Assembly (NCBI RefSeq): GCF_009720365.1
Contig: NZ_ML769321.1
Coordinates: 134,770-176,672 of the forward strand
Direction of reading: 5' to 3'
Source: Catellatospora paridis
Lineage (GTDB): Bacteria > Actinomycetota > Actinomycetes > Mycobacteriales > Micromonosporaceae
DNA: 41,903 nucleotides
In this document: piece by piece, positions 1 through 7,975 of the stretch
Numbering within the stretch: the first letter of the stretch is position 1
Layout: each line of letters starts with the position of its first letter
Translations under genes and position numbers: made by a program
The notes under the pieces: generated by a model
What the model was told of the DNA's origin: nothing
The model's input: the letters and a program-made list of their open reading frames with translations, nothing else
The model's database searches: none

Positions 1-44
1 TGCCCCCCGCGGGCTGGTCCACCCGGGGGCCCCGGGCCGGGCGC

Positions 45-82
45 CCGCGGCGGGCAGGACTCTGGCGTCCTGCCCGCCGCGG
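45..82 (-). terminator. Terminator stem-loop after the AI-2E-type transporter gene
   Basis: A perfect 16-bp inverted repeat (45-60 with 67-82) with a 6-base loop lies six bases beyond the stop codon of the minus-strand transporter gene. There is no clear U tract, which is common for actinobacterial terminators. Confidence 0.7.
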
Positions 83-87
83 CCTGT

Positions 88-1353
88 TCAGGGTGTCGGG
101 TCGGCGCTGACCACGACGGCGTCCGGCGCGCGGGGCGGCTCGCGGTGCATCAGGTGGCGCAGCGCCGTGTTGAGCACGGCGACGATCGGCACCGCGATCA
201 GCGCTCCGATGATCCCCGCGATAGCGATGCCCGCGGCCAGCGCCACGATCACGGCCAGCGGGTGGATCGCCACCGCGCGGCCCATGATCAGCGGCTGCAG
301 CACGTGGCCCTCCAACTGCTGCACCAGGATCACCGCGGCGAGCACGATCAGCGCGGTGAGCGGGCCCTGGTCGACGAGCGCCACGAGCACCGCCACCGCC
401 CCGGACACAGTCGCCCCGACGATGGGGATGAACGAGGACAGGAACACCAGCGCCGCCAGCACGAACGCGAACTCGACCCGCAGCAGCACCAGGGCCAGGC
501 CGATGCCGACCGCGTCGATGAACGCCACGATCACCGTGGCGCGCACGTACGCCACCAGGGTCAGCCACCCGGCACCGCCGGCCTCCAGCACGGGACGGCG
601 CGCGCGGCGCGGCAGGGCGAACGTCGCCAGGTGCCAGAGCCGATGCCCGTCGCGCAGGAAGAAGAACGTCACGACGATGACCAGCATCGCGGTGATGAGC
701 ACCTCGAATCCGGCACCGGCCGTGGCGAACAGGCCGCTGGTGAGGTTCTGCCGGTTGTCGCTCACCCAGGTGCCGGCCGCGTCGAACGTGCCGTCGAGCT
801 GGCGGGTGGACAGGTGCAGCGGGCCGGTACGCAGCCACTCACGGACCTGCTGCAAACCGGCGGAGGCGTTCTCGGCCAAGCCGGGCATGCCGTCGACGAG
901 CTGCGTGACCAGCAGGGTCAGAAAACCCACCGTCAGCAGCACCCCGCCGAACAGGACGATCGCGGTGGCCAGCGAGGCGGGCAGCCGCAGCCGCTCGCGC
1001 AGGATGCGCACCATCGGCGCGAGCAGCGCCGCCAGCAGCAGTGCGATGGACAGCGGCACCAGCACCTGGGCGAGCCGTCCGGCCAGCGTCAGCACCACCC
1101 AGCCGACCCCGGCGAGCACCAGCAGCCGCCAGCCCCACGCGGCCGACACCCGCAGCCAGTACGCGACGGCGAGGTCGGGGTTCCGGTGCGGGTCGTCCTC
1201 GCTGTCCGGGGCGTCCACGGTGTCGGGCAGCAGCAGCGGTGGCACGGAGCGGGCCGACTCCAGGCGCTCGCGGGCGGCGCGCAGGCTGGCCCGCCACCGT
1301 GCTGCCTCGGTCGACGGGGGAGCCGGAGTGACGGCGGGTTCAGAAAGGGACAT
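88..1353 (-). CDS. AI-2E family (PerM-like) transporter
   Basis: A 421-residue integral membrane protein. The N-terminal 65 residues are soluble and charged. They are followed by paired hydrophobic segments (LLVLAGVGWVVLTLAG, LVPLSIALLLAALLAPMV), a long periplasmic-type loop and a further helix block with the family signatures FLRDGHRLW, SSFIPIVGATVSG and LEGHVLQPLIMGR. The family exports autoinducer-2 or acts as a Na+/H+ antiporter; the substrate here cannot be told. I chose the ATG at 1353, which follows GGAGG at 6 bases. The frame stays open upstream to 1740, but that part reads as low-complexity non-protein sequence. It is monocistronic, with its own terminator at 45-82. Confidence 0.85.
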   Translation of the reverse strand: MSLSEPAVTPAPPSTEAARWRASLRAARERLESARSVPPLLLPDTVDAPDSEDDPHRNPDLAVAYWLRVSAAWGWRLLVLAGVGWVVLTLAGRLAQVLVPLSIALLLAALLAPMVRILRERLRLPASLATAIVLFGGVLLTVGFLTLLVTQLVDGMPGLAENASAGLQQVREWLRTGPLHLSTRQLDGTFDAAGTWVSDNRQNLTSGLFATAGAGFEVLITAMLVIVVTFFFLRDGHRLWHLATFALPRRARRPVLEAGGAGWLTLVAYVRATVIVAFIDAVGIGLALVLLRVEFAFVLAALVFLSSFIPIVGATVSGAVAVLVALVDQGPLTALIVLAAVILVQQLEGHVLQPLIMGRAVAIHPLAVIVALAAGIAIAGIIGALIAVPIVAVLNTALRHLMHREPPRAPDAVVVSADPTP

Positions 1354-1581
1354 GGGGGACCTCCGGGCAGCGGTGCGGGGGATCGGCGACGGCCGCCCGG
1401 CACGAGGGGAGGGTGACCGGCTGATCCCCCGGTTACCCTCGGCGACGATCGGCAAACGGCAACCCGCTGTCCGATGGTTTCCGTTACCGGCTGTTATCTG
1501 TCGCACATCCCGGGTACCGTCGTCGGCAGGTGCCCCGGATTTCGGGCCCTGCCCCCAGCTGTTGATCCACTTGGAGCATGT

Positions 1582-1752
1582 GTGTCCGCTGCATCCGTGA
1601 ACCGTCCCGACCGGCCCAACCCGCCGGCCACGCTGGTCTTCAGCGCACCGGAGGAGCCCCGGACCGACACCCGCGACGCGGCCGAGCCCCGCCCGGTCGT
1701 GCTCGATCCGTTCGCAGTGCCGGCCGCCGGCAACGCCCACACGGGCGCCTGA
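1582..1752 (+). CDS. Small proline-rich hypothetical protein (56 aa)
   Basis: A short gene starting with GTG 5 bases after a GGAG (1573-1576). Nearly every third codon position is G or C and the product reads like real protein, which supports coding. The product is soluble and polar, with a PDRPNPP stretch near the N-terminus and an end running VVLDPFAVPAAGNAHTGA. It has no signal peptide, membrane segment or Cys, so a secreted peptide or lanthipeptide precursor is not supported, and no modification enzyme lies beside it. The function is unknown. It lies divergent from the AI-2E-type transporter and convergent with the ThuA-like gene. An alternative start lies at 1474. Confidence 0.5.
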   Translation: MSAASVNRPDRPNPPATLVFSAPEEPRTDTRDAAEPRPVVLDPFAVPAAGNAHTGA

Positions 1753-1794
1753 TCCGCAGCGAGACCACGGGCAGGCCGCTCGACCTCATGCGGG

Positions 1795-2454
1795 TCAGGA
1801 GCGAGCGGCCCAGCGCAGCCCGCGCTCGGTGAGCGTGCGGATCTCGGGGATGTCGAGGTCGGGCAGGTGGTGCCCGATCGTCGAGACGAAGATCCGGCCC
1901 AGACCCCACTGCCGGGTGTACACCGCCGGATGCGTCACCGGTTCGTCCCAGGGTTCGCCGTCCTCGACGTCGAACGTGATGGTGGCCAGGACGTCGTTGA
2001 GCGGGTCGGCGAGCATCCAGTAGCGCTCGGTGTTCAGCGCGACGGTGCTGATTCCCGCGACGATCGGATGCCCTGCCTTTTCCGGCCGCACCGTCAGCGT
2101 GTGCGGGACGAAGCCGCCCGGGTGGCAGGTGAACCAGCCGCCGGTGAGCCATTGGTAGCGGCGTTCGGTGAACGCGGCGACGATGCCCCCGTGCCAGCCT
2201 GCGAGACCGGTGCCCGCGCGCACCGCGGCGTCGAGGTTGCGGGCGCGGCCGGGGGTGAGCCCGTCGCCGCCCGCGGTCCAGCAGTTGACGATCAGGTCAG
2301 TGGCGGCGAGCAGCTCGGCGTCGTCGTATACGGCCAGGTCGTCGGCGGTGTCGACGGCGAATCCCTGCGCTGCCAGGAACGGCAGGAAGCTGTCGGTGGT
2401 GCCGACCGGGTCGTGGAACCCGGCACCACCGCGGACGATCAACGCGCTACGCAT
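1795..2454 (-). CDS. ThuA-like domain protein (class I glutamine amidotransferase-like fold)
   Basis: A 219-residue soluble protein of the ThuA (trehalose utilisation) family. Visible hallmarks are the early strand SALIVRGGAGFHD, LIVNCWTAGGDGL, and GLAGWHGGIVAAF at about residues 84-95, followed by the WLTGGWFTCHPGG region. ThuA proteins accompany sugar-oxidation and keto-sugar pathways; their exact reaction is poorly known. The start at 2454 is chosen because a TACGCT -10 element (2462-2467) ends 7 bases upstream and no Shine-Dalgarno is present, so the mRNA is probably leaderless. Its -35 (TAGACA, 2485-2490 on the complement) overlaps the 16-bp operator at 2486-2501, so it should be controlled by the IclR regulator together with the divergent udh. 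Confidence 0.8.
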   Translation of the reverse strand: MRSALIVRGGAGFHDPVGTTDSFLPFLAAQGFAVDTADDLAVYDDAELLAATDLIVNCWTAGGDGLTPGRARNLDAAVRAGTGLAGWHGGIVAAFTERRYQWLTGGWFTCHPGGFVPHTLTVRPEKAGHPIVAGISTVALNTERYWMLADPLNDVLATITFDVEDGEPWDEPVTHPAVYTRQWGLGRIFVSTIGHHLPDLDIPEIRTLTERGLRWAARS

Positions 2455-2485
2455 GGCGGTCAGCGTAGCCGCGCGCACGGATCAT

Positions 2486-2501
2486 GTCTACATATGTGGA
2501 C
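2486..2501. promoter_or_regulatory. Putative IclR operator between thuA-like gene and udh
   Basis: The palindrome GTCTACATATGTGGAC is the exact reverse complement of the 16-mer at 5607-5622. It overlaps the -35 of the thuA-like gene and lies just upstream of the udh promoter. Confidence 0.7.
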
Positions 2502-2514
2502 TGCAAGCGCCATC

Positions 2515-2544
2515 TTGGCAGGGCACTGGAATGCTGGCTATGCT
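2515..2544 (+). promoter_or_regulatory. Leaderless promoter of udh
   Basis: TTGGCA (2515-2520), an 18-base spacer, then TATGCT (2539-2544). The -10 ends 7 bases before the udh ATG, so transcription would begin at or next to the start codon. No ribosome-binding site precedes the ATG. Confidence 0.55.
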
Positions 2545-2551
2545 GCTCGCC

Positions 2552-3367
2552 ATGCGACGTATCTTGATCACTGGTGGCGCCGGCAAGGTGGCGACGCTGC
2601 TGCGTACGGGCCTGGCGCGGCCGGACCTCGTGCTGCGCCTGCTCGACATCCGCGAACCCGCGGTGCTGCCCGGGGTGGACGGCTCCCGTGAGGAGATCAT
2701 GATCGGTTCGGTGACCGATCCCGACGTGCTCGCCGAGGCCATGCGCGACGTCGACGCGGTGGTGCACCTGGGCGGTCAGAGCCGCGAGTCCGACGTGCGC
2801 GACGTCATCGAGTCCAACATGTACGGCACGTACCTGCTGTTCGAAGCCGCGCGAGCGGCCGGGGTGAGCCGGGTCGTGCTCGCGTCGTCGAACCACGCCG
2901 CCGGCTTCCACCCCCGTGGCGAGGAACCCGCCCCGGCCGACCTGCCCGGCCGGCCGGACACGCTGTACGGCTGGAGCAAGGTCGCCATGGAGGCGTGCGG
3001 GCAGCTCTACGCCGACCGGTTCGGCATGGACGTGATCTGCCTGCGCATAGGGCTGTGGTTCCCGACGCCGCCCGGCCTGCGCGGACTGGCGCTGTGGCTC
3101 TCGCCTGACGACGGCGTACGGCTGATCGAGGCGTGCCTGTCCGTGCCGTCGCCGGGCTTCCGGATCGTGTGGGGGATCAGCCGCAACACCCGCCGCTGGT
3201 TCTCGCTGGCCGAGGGCGAGGCGATCGGCTACTTCCCGCAGGACGACGCCGAGGTGTTCGCCGAGGCGCTGATCGCCAAGCACGGCGAGCCCGACTTCGC
3301 GGCCGACCCGGTGCTGACCCGCCTCGGCGGCCAGTGGTGCGACGTCCCCCTCGGCGTCAGCTACTGA
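2552..3367 (+). CDS. udh: NAD-dependent uronate dehydrogenase
   Basis: A 271-residue short-chain (extended) dehydrogenase. The nucleotide-binding turn TGGAGKVATLL lies at residues 7-17. ASSNHAAGFHP at 111-121 matches the SSNH signature of uronate dehydrogenases. YGWSK at 139-143 gives the catalytic Tyr139 and Lys143. Family members oxidise D-glucuronate or D-galacturonate to aldarolactones (EC 1.1.1.203). Glucarate dehydratase, KdgD-type dehydratase and a semialdehyde dehydrogenase close by strongly support this over a generic epimerase. The frame is open far upstream, but the ATG at 2552 fits both the family N-terminus and the leaderless promoter. Regulation is probably by the operator at 2486-2501. 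Confidence 0.82.
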   Translation: MRRILITGGAGKVATLLRTGLARPDLVLRLLDIREPAVLPGVDGSREEIMIGSVTDPDVLAEAMRDVDAVVHLGGQSRESDVRDVIESNMYGTYLLFEAARAAGVSRVVLASSNHAAGFHPRGEEPAPADLPGRPDTLYGWSKVAMEACGQLYADRFGMDVICLRIGLWFPTPPGLRGLALWLSPDDGVRLIEACLSVPSPGFRIVWGISRNTRRWFSLAEGEAIGYFPQDDAEVFAEALIAKHGEPDFAADPVLTRLGGQWCDVPLGVSY

Positions 3368-3387
3368 CCCGTCCAGATCATTCGACC

Positions 3388-3438
3388 TGCCTGGCATGTG
3401 TGCGTATCTTGACCGCGCATACGCACACATGCCAGGCA
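3388..3438. terminator. Bidirectional terminator, perfect 20-bp inverted repeat
   Basis: Arms 3388-3407 and 3419-3438 are perfectly complementary around an 11-base loop. It lies between the ends of the convergent udh and methyltransferase genes, so it can stop both transcripts. Confidence 0.8.
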
Positions 3439-3481
3439 AGTTCGCGGATCTTGCGGGAGGTCGGGACGCCCGACGGCGCCG

Positions 3482-4234
3482 TCAGCTGTCGGCGGTGTCC
3501 GTCGGCTTGCGCCAGACCGAGATGTGGCTCTCGCTGTCGGACGTGAACGGCGCCTGTGCCCAGTCCGCCACCCGCTGTTCGAGCACCAGGCCGGCCAGCC
3601 GGGCCATCAGATCGCACTCGGCCGGCCAGATGTAGCGGAAGTTGCTGCAGCCGTACCGGGTGCTGCCGTCGTCGAGCCGCCGGTAGTGGTGCGAGGTGCC
3701 CTGCTGGGTGACCATGTCGTAGGTGTCGAAGCCGACGTGCCGGTCGGTCACCGCGAACGGCACCGCGGACTGTCCCGGCGGGAACCGGCGGATGCCCGGC
3801 ACCCACAGCTCGATGACGAAGCGGCCGCCCGGCGCGAGGTGCCGTGCGGCGTTCTGGAAGCAGCGCACCTGCTCGTCCTGGGTGCGCAGGTTGCCGATGC
3901 TGTTCCACGCCACGTACACCAGCGAGAACTCGCCGGGCACGGTGGCGGTCGCCATGTCGCCGACGACGACCGGCAGCTCTTCCTCGGACACCTTGCGGCG
4001 CAGGTGGTCGACCATCGGCTGCGACAGCTCGATACCGCTGACGCGGACGCCCCGGGCCGAGAGCGGGACGGCCACCCGACCGGTGCCGATCGCGAACTCC
4101 AACGCCGGGCCGGCACCGGCCAGCCGGGCGAGGAAGTCCACCGCGGGATCGAGCACGTGGGGTGCGAACATCTCGGCCGAGGTGTCGTCGTACCGCGCTG
4201 CTGCGTCCTCGTCCCACAGATCACTACTCGTCAT
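3482..4234 (-). CDS. Class I SAM-dependent methyltransferase
   Basis: A 250-residue protein with a Rossmann methyltransferase core. Motif I is LEFAIGTGRVAVPLS (about residues 44-58), followed by an acidic GIELSQPMVDHLR strand end, VVVGDMA, and LVYVAWNSIGNL. A post-core HLAPGGRFVIELWVPG strand is present. This arrangement is typical of small-molecule methyltransferases; no substrate can be read from sequence. The ATG at 4234 begins the recognisable N-terminus (MTSSDLWDEDAAARYDD). It is the last gene of a minus-strand run IclR - SnoaL-like - methyltransferase, with a 56-base gap before it, and ends at the bidirectional terminator. A link to the uronate pathway is only positional. Confidence 0.8.
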   Translation of the reverse strand: MTSSDLWDEDAAARYDDTSAEMFAPHVLDPAVDFLARLAGAGPALEFAIGTGRVAVPLSARGVRVSGIELSQPMVDHLRRKVSEEELPVVVGDMATATVPGEFSLVYVAWNSIGNLRTQDEQVRCFQNAARHLAPGGRFVIELWVPGIRRFPPGQSAVPFAVTDRHVGFDTYDMVTQQGTSHHYRRLDDGSTRYGCSNFRYIWPAECDLMARLAGLVLEQRVADWAQAPFTSDSESHISVWRKPTDTADS

Positions 4235-4290
4235 GTGCGCGAGCCTGCCTGCCTCGATGCCGGCCCGCCACCGGTTTACGAAGAGCCCGT

Positions 4291-4734
4291 TCAGTTGTCG
4301 GCGACGACCAGGCCGTCTCGCTCGTCGTCCCAGGCGGCGGCACTGATCCGCCACCCGGCGGAGGTCCGGACGAACTGCATCGTCTTCATGCCCCGGCCGG
4401 TGAAGGCGGCGCCGTGCTGCGCGCCGGCCTTGGCGTAGGCGCAGAAGTGCTGGGCGATGTGGCCGAACACCTCGGTGCGTCCCGGCAGCGCCCACTCCCG
4501 GAAGCCGGTCAGCGTGCCGCCTGCCAGCAGGGCCTGCCGGGGTGCGATGAAGCCGTCGACGTCGTACATGGTCGGTTCGCCGCCGCAGGTCTTCACGATC
4601 ACCGCGCCGGGCAGGAACAGCTGCCGGAGCGCGTCGAGCCGCGCGGTGCTGTCCGGGCCGGAGGTGAACGCGGCGAAGAACATGTGCACGATGTCCTCGA
4701 TCGCCGCCCGGTCGGCGGCGTCCCGGCCGGTCAC
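4291..4734 (-). CDS. SnoaL-like (NTF2-fold) protein
   Basis: A 147-residue protein with the NTF2/SnoaL pattern: an N-terminal helix (DAADRAAIEDIVHMFFAAFTSG), LRQLFLPGAVIVK, and C-terminal strands ending FVRTSAGWRISAAAWDDERDG. The fold serves as polyketide cyclases, isomerases or plain binding proteins; function here is unknown. The GTG start at 4734 overlaps the stop of the IclR gene by four bases (GTGA), so it is probably translationally coupled to the regulator. That makes an accessory role in the regulon plausible but unproven. Confidence 0.65.
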   Translation of the reverse strand: MTGRDAADRAAIEDIVHMFFAAFTSGPDSTARLDALRQLFLPGAVIVKTCGGEPTMYDVDGFIAPRQALLAGGTLTGFREWALPGRTEVFGHIAQHFCAYAKAGAQHGAAFTGRGMKTMQFVRTSAGWRISAAAWDDERDGLVVADN

Positions 4735-5510
4735 CGGATGCCGTGGCGGCGCAGGGTGGCGGCCAGTGCCGTCGCGGCGCGCACCACGGCCGCGGCCACG
4801 CGTGCGACTTCGGCGTCGGTGGCCAGGTCGGCGGGCATGGAGCAGCTGATCGCGTCGGTGGCCGGGATGCGGTAGTGCACGGCGGCCGCGACGCAGGCCA
4901 CGCCATCGGTGCCCTGTTCGTGCTCGTGTGCCCAGCCGCGGTCGCGGACCCGGGTCAGCTCCTCGTGCAGCACGTCGCGGTCGGTGATCGAGTGGCTGGT
5001 GAAGCCGATCAGCTCGTCGGGCAGGATCTTGTCGACCTCGACCGGGGTCAGCTCGGCCAGCAGCGCCTGGCCCAGCGCGGTGATGTGCGCGGGCAGGCGG
5101 CGGCCGACCCGGGAGACGACCCGCACGGCGTCGCGCGACTCGCGGCTGCCCAGGTAGAGGACGTGGCCGTCGTCGCGGCGCGCGTAGTGCACGGTGTAGC
5201 CGATCTCCGAGCGCAGGTCTTCGAGGGCCTCGTAGACGTGCGGGAGCGCCGGATCGCGGTCGAGGTAGGCGGTGCCGGACAGCAGGGCGTGCGGGCCGAC
5301 GCCGAACAGCGAGCCGCTGTCGTCGGCCTCGACCCATTTGAGCTCGCGCAGGGTGCGGACCAGGGCATGCAGGCTGCTACGCGGGTATCCCATGATCTCC
5401 TGCAGGTCGGAGATGCTCAGCCGGACGGGTGAGGCCGCCAGCGTCTCCAGGATGCGGACCGTGCGCTCGGCTGACTTCACCAGCGAGCTGTCGGGCTGGG
5501 TTGAGCTCAT
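4731..5510 (-). CDS. IclR family transcriptional regulator of the uronate/aldarate cluster
   Basis: A 259-residue regulator. The N-terminal winged helix spans about residues 10-75, with recognition region LSISDLQEIMGYPRSSLHALVRTL at 31-54. It is followed by the IclR effector-binding domain (YTVHYARRDDGHVLYLGSRESRDAVRVVSRVGRRLPAHITALGQALLA, then a Cys-containing VACVAAAVHYRIPATDAISCSMP segment). IclR proteins such as KdgR bind sugar-acid intermediates. The ATG at 5510 is preferred; a GTG at 5519 is also possible. It is divergent from the importer operon. Three copies of a 16-bp palindrome in the cluster are its likely binding sites. The inducer is probably a uronate or aldarate pathway intermediate (inference). 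Confidence 0.85.
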   Translation of the reverse strand: MSSTQPDSSLVKSAERTVRILETLAASPVRLSISDLQEIMGYPRSSLHALVRTLRELKWVEADDSGSLFGVGPHALLSGTAYLDRDPALPHVYEALEDLRSEIGYTVHYARRDDGHVLYLGSRESRDAVRVVSRVGRRLPAHITALGQALLAELTPVEVDKILPDELIGFTSHSITDRDVLHEELTRVRDRGWAHEHEQGTDGVACVAAAVHYRIPATDAISCSMPADLATDAEVARVAAAVVRAATALAATLRRHGIR

Positions 5511-5545
5511 GGGTCCCACCGTCCACGCGAATTGTTTCGGGAGTG

Positions 5546-5574
5546 TTGACGGTCATAGTACCGGACGCTAACTT
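5546..5574 (+). promoter_or_regulatory. Promoter of the uptake/catabolic operon
   Basis: TTGACG (5546-5551), 17-base spacer, TAACTT (5569-5574). The expected start near 5581 lies upstream of the operator at 5607-5622, which would let a bound regulator block elongation or initiation. Confidence 0.5.
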
Positions 5575-5606
5575 GTCGTTGCACCACTTGCAGATAAGAA
5601 GAATCC

Positions 5607-5622
5607 GTCCACATATGTAGAC
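5607..5622. promoter_or_regulatory. Putative IclR operator before the importer operon
   Basis: GTCCACATATGTAGAC, directly upstream of the ribosome-binding site of the solute-binding protein gene. It is identical in inverted orientation to the site at 2486-2501. Confidence 0.7.
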
Positions 5623-5637
5623 AGGAGGCAGCGTCCG

Positions 5638-6969
5638 ATGCTCAGTCGAAAAGCGACCAGGCTCGTGGCGGCGCTGGCGGCCGTGTTCGCAGTAGCGACC
5701 GCGGCCGGCTGTGGTGAAGACACCCCGCCGGCGGCAGACAGCAAGGCTCCGCTGGAGATCTGGGTGCGCAAGCCCCCAGGCTCGAACACCGAGAAGACCC
5801 ACCAGGCGCTCGCGGCGAAGTTCACCGAGGCTACCGGCATCCCGGCCAAGGTGACGGCCCTGTTCGAGGACTTCGAAACCAAGCTGCAGCAGGCCGCGGC
5901 CCAGAAGAAGCTGCCCGACATCGTCGTCAACGACACCGCGCAGCTGGGCACGCTGGTCAAGCAGGGCCTGGTCCGCGACGTGAACCAGGGCGACATCGCC
6001 GGCGGCGACCAGCTCACCCCGGCCTCCTGGGACGCCGCCCGCGGCGCCGACGGCAAGATCTACGCGGTGCCCTTCTCGGCGCAGTCGTTCGCGCTGTTCA
6101 TCCGCAAGGACTGGCGCGAGAAGGTCGGCGCGGCGCAGCCCACGAGCTGGACCGAGCTGGACGCGCTGGCCACCGCCTTCACCACGAAGGATCCCGACGG
6201 CAACGGCAAGGCCGACACCTACGGCTACGTCATCCCCGGCTCCACCAAGCGCGGCTACCTGGACTGGTACTTCTCCAGCTTCCTGTGGGCCGCGGGCGCC
6301 GACTACTTCTCCGGCACGGCGGGCAGCCTCACCCCGGCGATCGGCTCCGACGCCTCGGTGGCCGCGGTGCAGTGGCTCAAGGACCAGTTCTGCGGCGCGA
6401 AGAGCGTCGTGCCCGGCGCGGTGACCTCGGAGACCACGCAGGCGCACCCGCTGTTCGAGGCGGGCAAGGGCGGCATCTACTTCACCGGCCCGTACAACAT
6501 GGCGCGCTTCGACAAGAATCTCGGCAAGGACAAGTACGAGGTCGTGGCACTGCCGGCCGGTCCCGGCGGCAAGTCCGCGTCGCTGGCCGAGGGGGAGAAC
6601 GTCTACCTCATGGCCGGCTCGGCCAACCCGGCCGGGCAGGAGAAGTTCGCCGAGTTCCTGATCACCGAGCAGGGCCAGACCATCGGCATGGCCGGTGACA
6701 CCGACGGCAACGTGGTCCGGCTGCCCGTGAACAAGAACGTCGACCTGGCCAAGGTGCGCCAGGACACCCGCTGGCTGGTGTTCGACAAGGTCTACAAGGA
6801 GGCCGGCAAGTACGCGCCGGTGGTGCCCGAGTGGACCCCGTTCCGCACCGCGTCCTCGGAGAGCCTGAACGCGATCGTCGCGAACTGCTCCTCCGATCCC
6901 AAGGCGGAGCTGGCCAAGCTGGCCGCGAAGTTCAGTGAGGAACTCAAGAAGCAGAAGGCCGGCGCATGA
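5638..6969 (+). CDS. ABC transporter solute-binding lipoprotein (CUT1 sugar type)
   Basis: A 443-residue extracellular binding protein. The N-terminus is a lipoprotein signal (MLSRKATRL then a hydrophobic run) ending in lipobox AAGC with Cys25 as the lipidated residue. The mature part has the family-1 pattern: LEIWVRKPPGSNTEKTHQALAAKFTEATGIPAKV, LPDIVVNDTAQLGTLVKQGLV, IYAVPFSAQSFALFIRKDW, GGIYFTGPYNMARF. GGAGG lies before the ATG. It heads an operon of two permeases and four catabolic genes, so the ligand is probably a uronate, aldarate or uronate oligosaccharide. Confidence 0.88.
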   Translation: MLSRKATRLVAALAAVFAVATAAGCGEDTPPAADSKAPLEIWVRKPPGSNTEKTHQALAAKFTEATGIPAKVTALFEDFETKLQQAAAQKKLPDIVVNDTAQLGTLVKQGLVRDVNQGDIAGGDQLTPASWDAARGADGKIYAVPFSAQSFALFIRKDWREKVGAAQPTSWTELDALATAFTTKDPDGNGKADTYGYVIPGSTKRGYLDWYFSSFLWAAGADYFSGTAGSLTPAIGSDASVAAVQWLKDQFCGAKSVVPGAVTSETTQAHPLFEAGKGGIYFTGPYNMARFDKNLGKDKYEVVALPAGPGGKSASLAEGENVYLMAGSANPAGQEKFAEFLITEQGQTIGMAGDTDGNVVRLPVNKNVDLAKVRQDTRWLVFDKVYKEAGKYAPVVPEWTPFRTASSESLNAIVANCSSDPKAELAKLAAKFSEELKKQKAGA

Positions 6970-6997
6970 GCGTCGGCATCGTGAGCTGGAGCGACTG

Positions 6998-7975
6998 ATG
7001 CAGGCCACCGGTTCCGGGGCCACGGCGACCGCCGTGCGCCCCGGCCGGCGGCCCGGGCAGTCCGCCCCGCCGCCGGCCCGCGCCAGACGCGCCGGACGCT
7101 TCAACGTCAAGGCCGCACTGATCCCGTGGCTGTTCCTCGCCCCGGCGCTGGTCATCTTCGCGATGTTCAAGTTCTGGCCGATGGCGCAGGCCGTGAAGAT
7201 GAGCCTGTACGAGGTCCGGCCCTACCTCGGCGACCGCTGGGTGGGCCTGGACAACTACCGGCAGATGCTCACCGATGAGGACTTCCTCGCCGCGATCGGC
7301 CACACCATTGTGCTCGCGGTCGGCCAGACCGGCGGCGCGATTGTGCTCGGCATGGGCCTGGCGCTGTTGCTGGAGGGCTCGGCCAGACACCTGTGGGTGG
7401 TACGCACTGCGGCCTTCCTGCCGACGGTCGCCGCGATGGCCGTGGTCGCCGAGGTGTGGCGCATCCTCTACTTCCCCGCGCCCGACGGCGCCGTCAACTC
7501 CATCCTGGGCTGGTTCGGGGCGGGGCCTTCGCAGTTCCTGAACGGCGAGGACAGCTCCCTGCTGTCGGTGATGGCGGTGGGCGTCTGGCGCGGTGCGCCG
7601 TACGACATGATGATCTTCCTGGCCGGGCTGGCCGGGGTCGACCGCAACCTCTACGAGGCGGCCGCGGTCGACGGCGCGAACGTCTTCCGCCGGATCTGGC
7701 ACGTCACGTTCCCGGCGCTGCGCCCGGTCTTCGCCATCCTGTTCACCCTCGCCGCGATCCGCGGCCTGCGCGTGTTCACCGAGATCTTCCTGCTCACCAA
7801 CGGCGGCCCCAACGGAGCGACCGAAGTGATGATGACGTTGATCTACAAGCTGGGTCTGGAACGCGGTGAACTCGGCATCGCCGCCGCCGGGTCGATGCTG
7901 CTGCTGGCGGCGACCGTGCTGCTCACCGTCGTGGTCCGCGCCGTGCAGGCCCGCTCGTCGCGGCAGGTGGCGTGA
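6998..7975 (+). CDS. ABC sugar transporter permease (MalF-type)
   Basis: A 325-residue inner-membrane subunit with six predicted helices, starting with AALIPWLFLAPALVIFAMFKFWPMAQAVKMSLYE typical of MalF/UgpA-type permeases. The cytoplasmic EAA loop that docks the ATPase is DRNLYEAAAVDGANVFRRIWHVTFPAL. The ATG at 6998 follows GGAG at 6 bases, 28 bases after the binding-protein stop. The N-terminal 40 residues are basic and unstructured. It shares a TGATG junction with the next permease gene. Confidence 0.88.
   Translation: MQATGSGATATAVRPGRRPGQSAPPPARARRAGRFNVKAALIPWLFLAPALVIFAMFKFWPMAQAVKMSLYEVRPYLGDRWVGLDNYRQMLTDEDFLAAIGHTIVLAVGQTGGAIVLGMGLALLLEGSARHLWVVRTAAFLPTVAAMAVVAEVWRILYFPAPDGAVNSILGWFGAGPSQFLNGEDSSLLSVMAVGVWRGAPYDMMIFLAGLAGVDRNLYEAAAVDGANVFRRIWHVTFPALRPVFAILFTLAAIRGLRVFTEIFLLTNGGPNGATEVMMTLIYKLGLERGELGIAAAGSMLLLAATVLLTVVVRAVQARSSRQVA

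Noticed and set aside
1366..1432. Inverted GGGGGATC repeat near 1376-1430 upstream of the AI-2E-type gene
   Set aside because: Short arms with a long spacer and a mismatch; expected by chance at this GC.
5377..7170. 597-codon open frame on the minus strand across the solute-binding protein gene
   Set aside because: Arg/Gly/Val-rich low-complexity translation without motifs; it is the antisense shadow of a gene with a clear family match.
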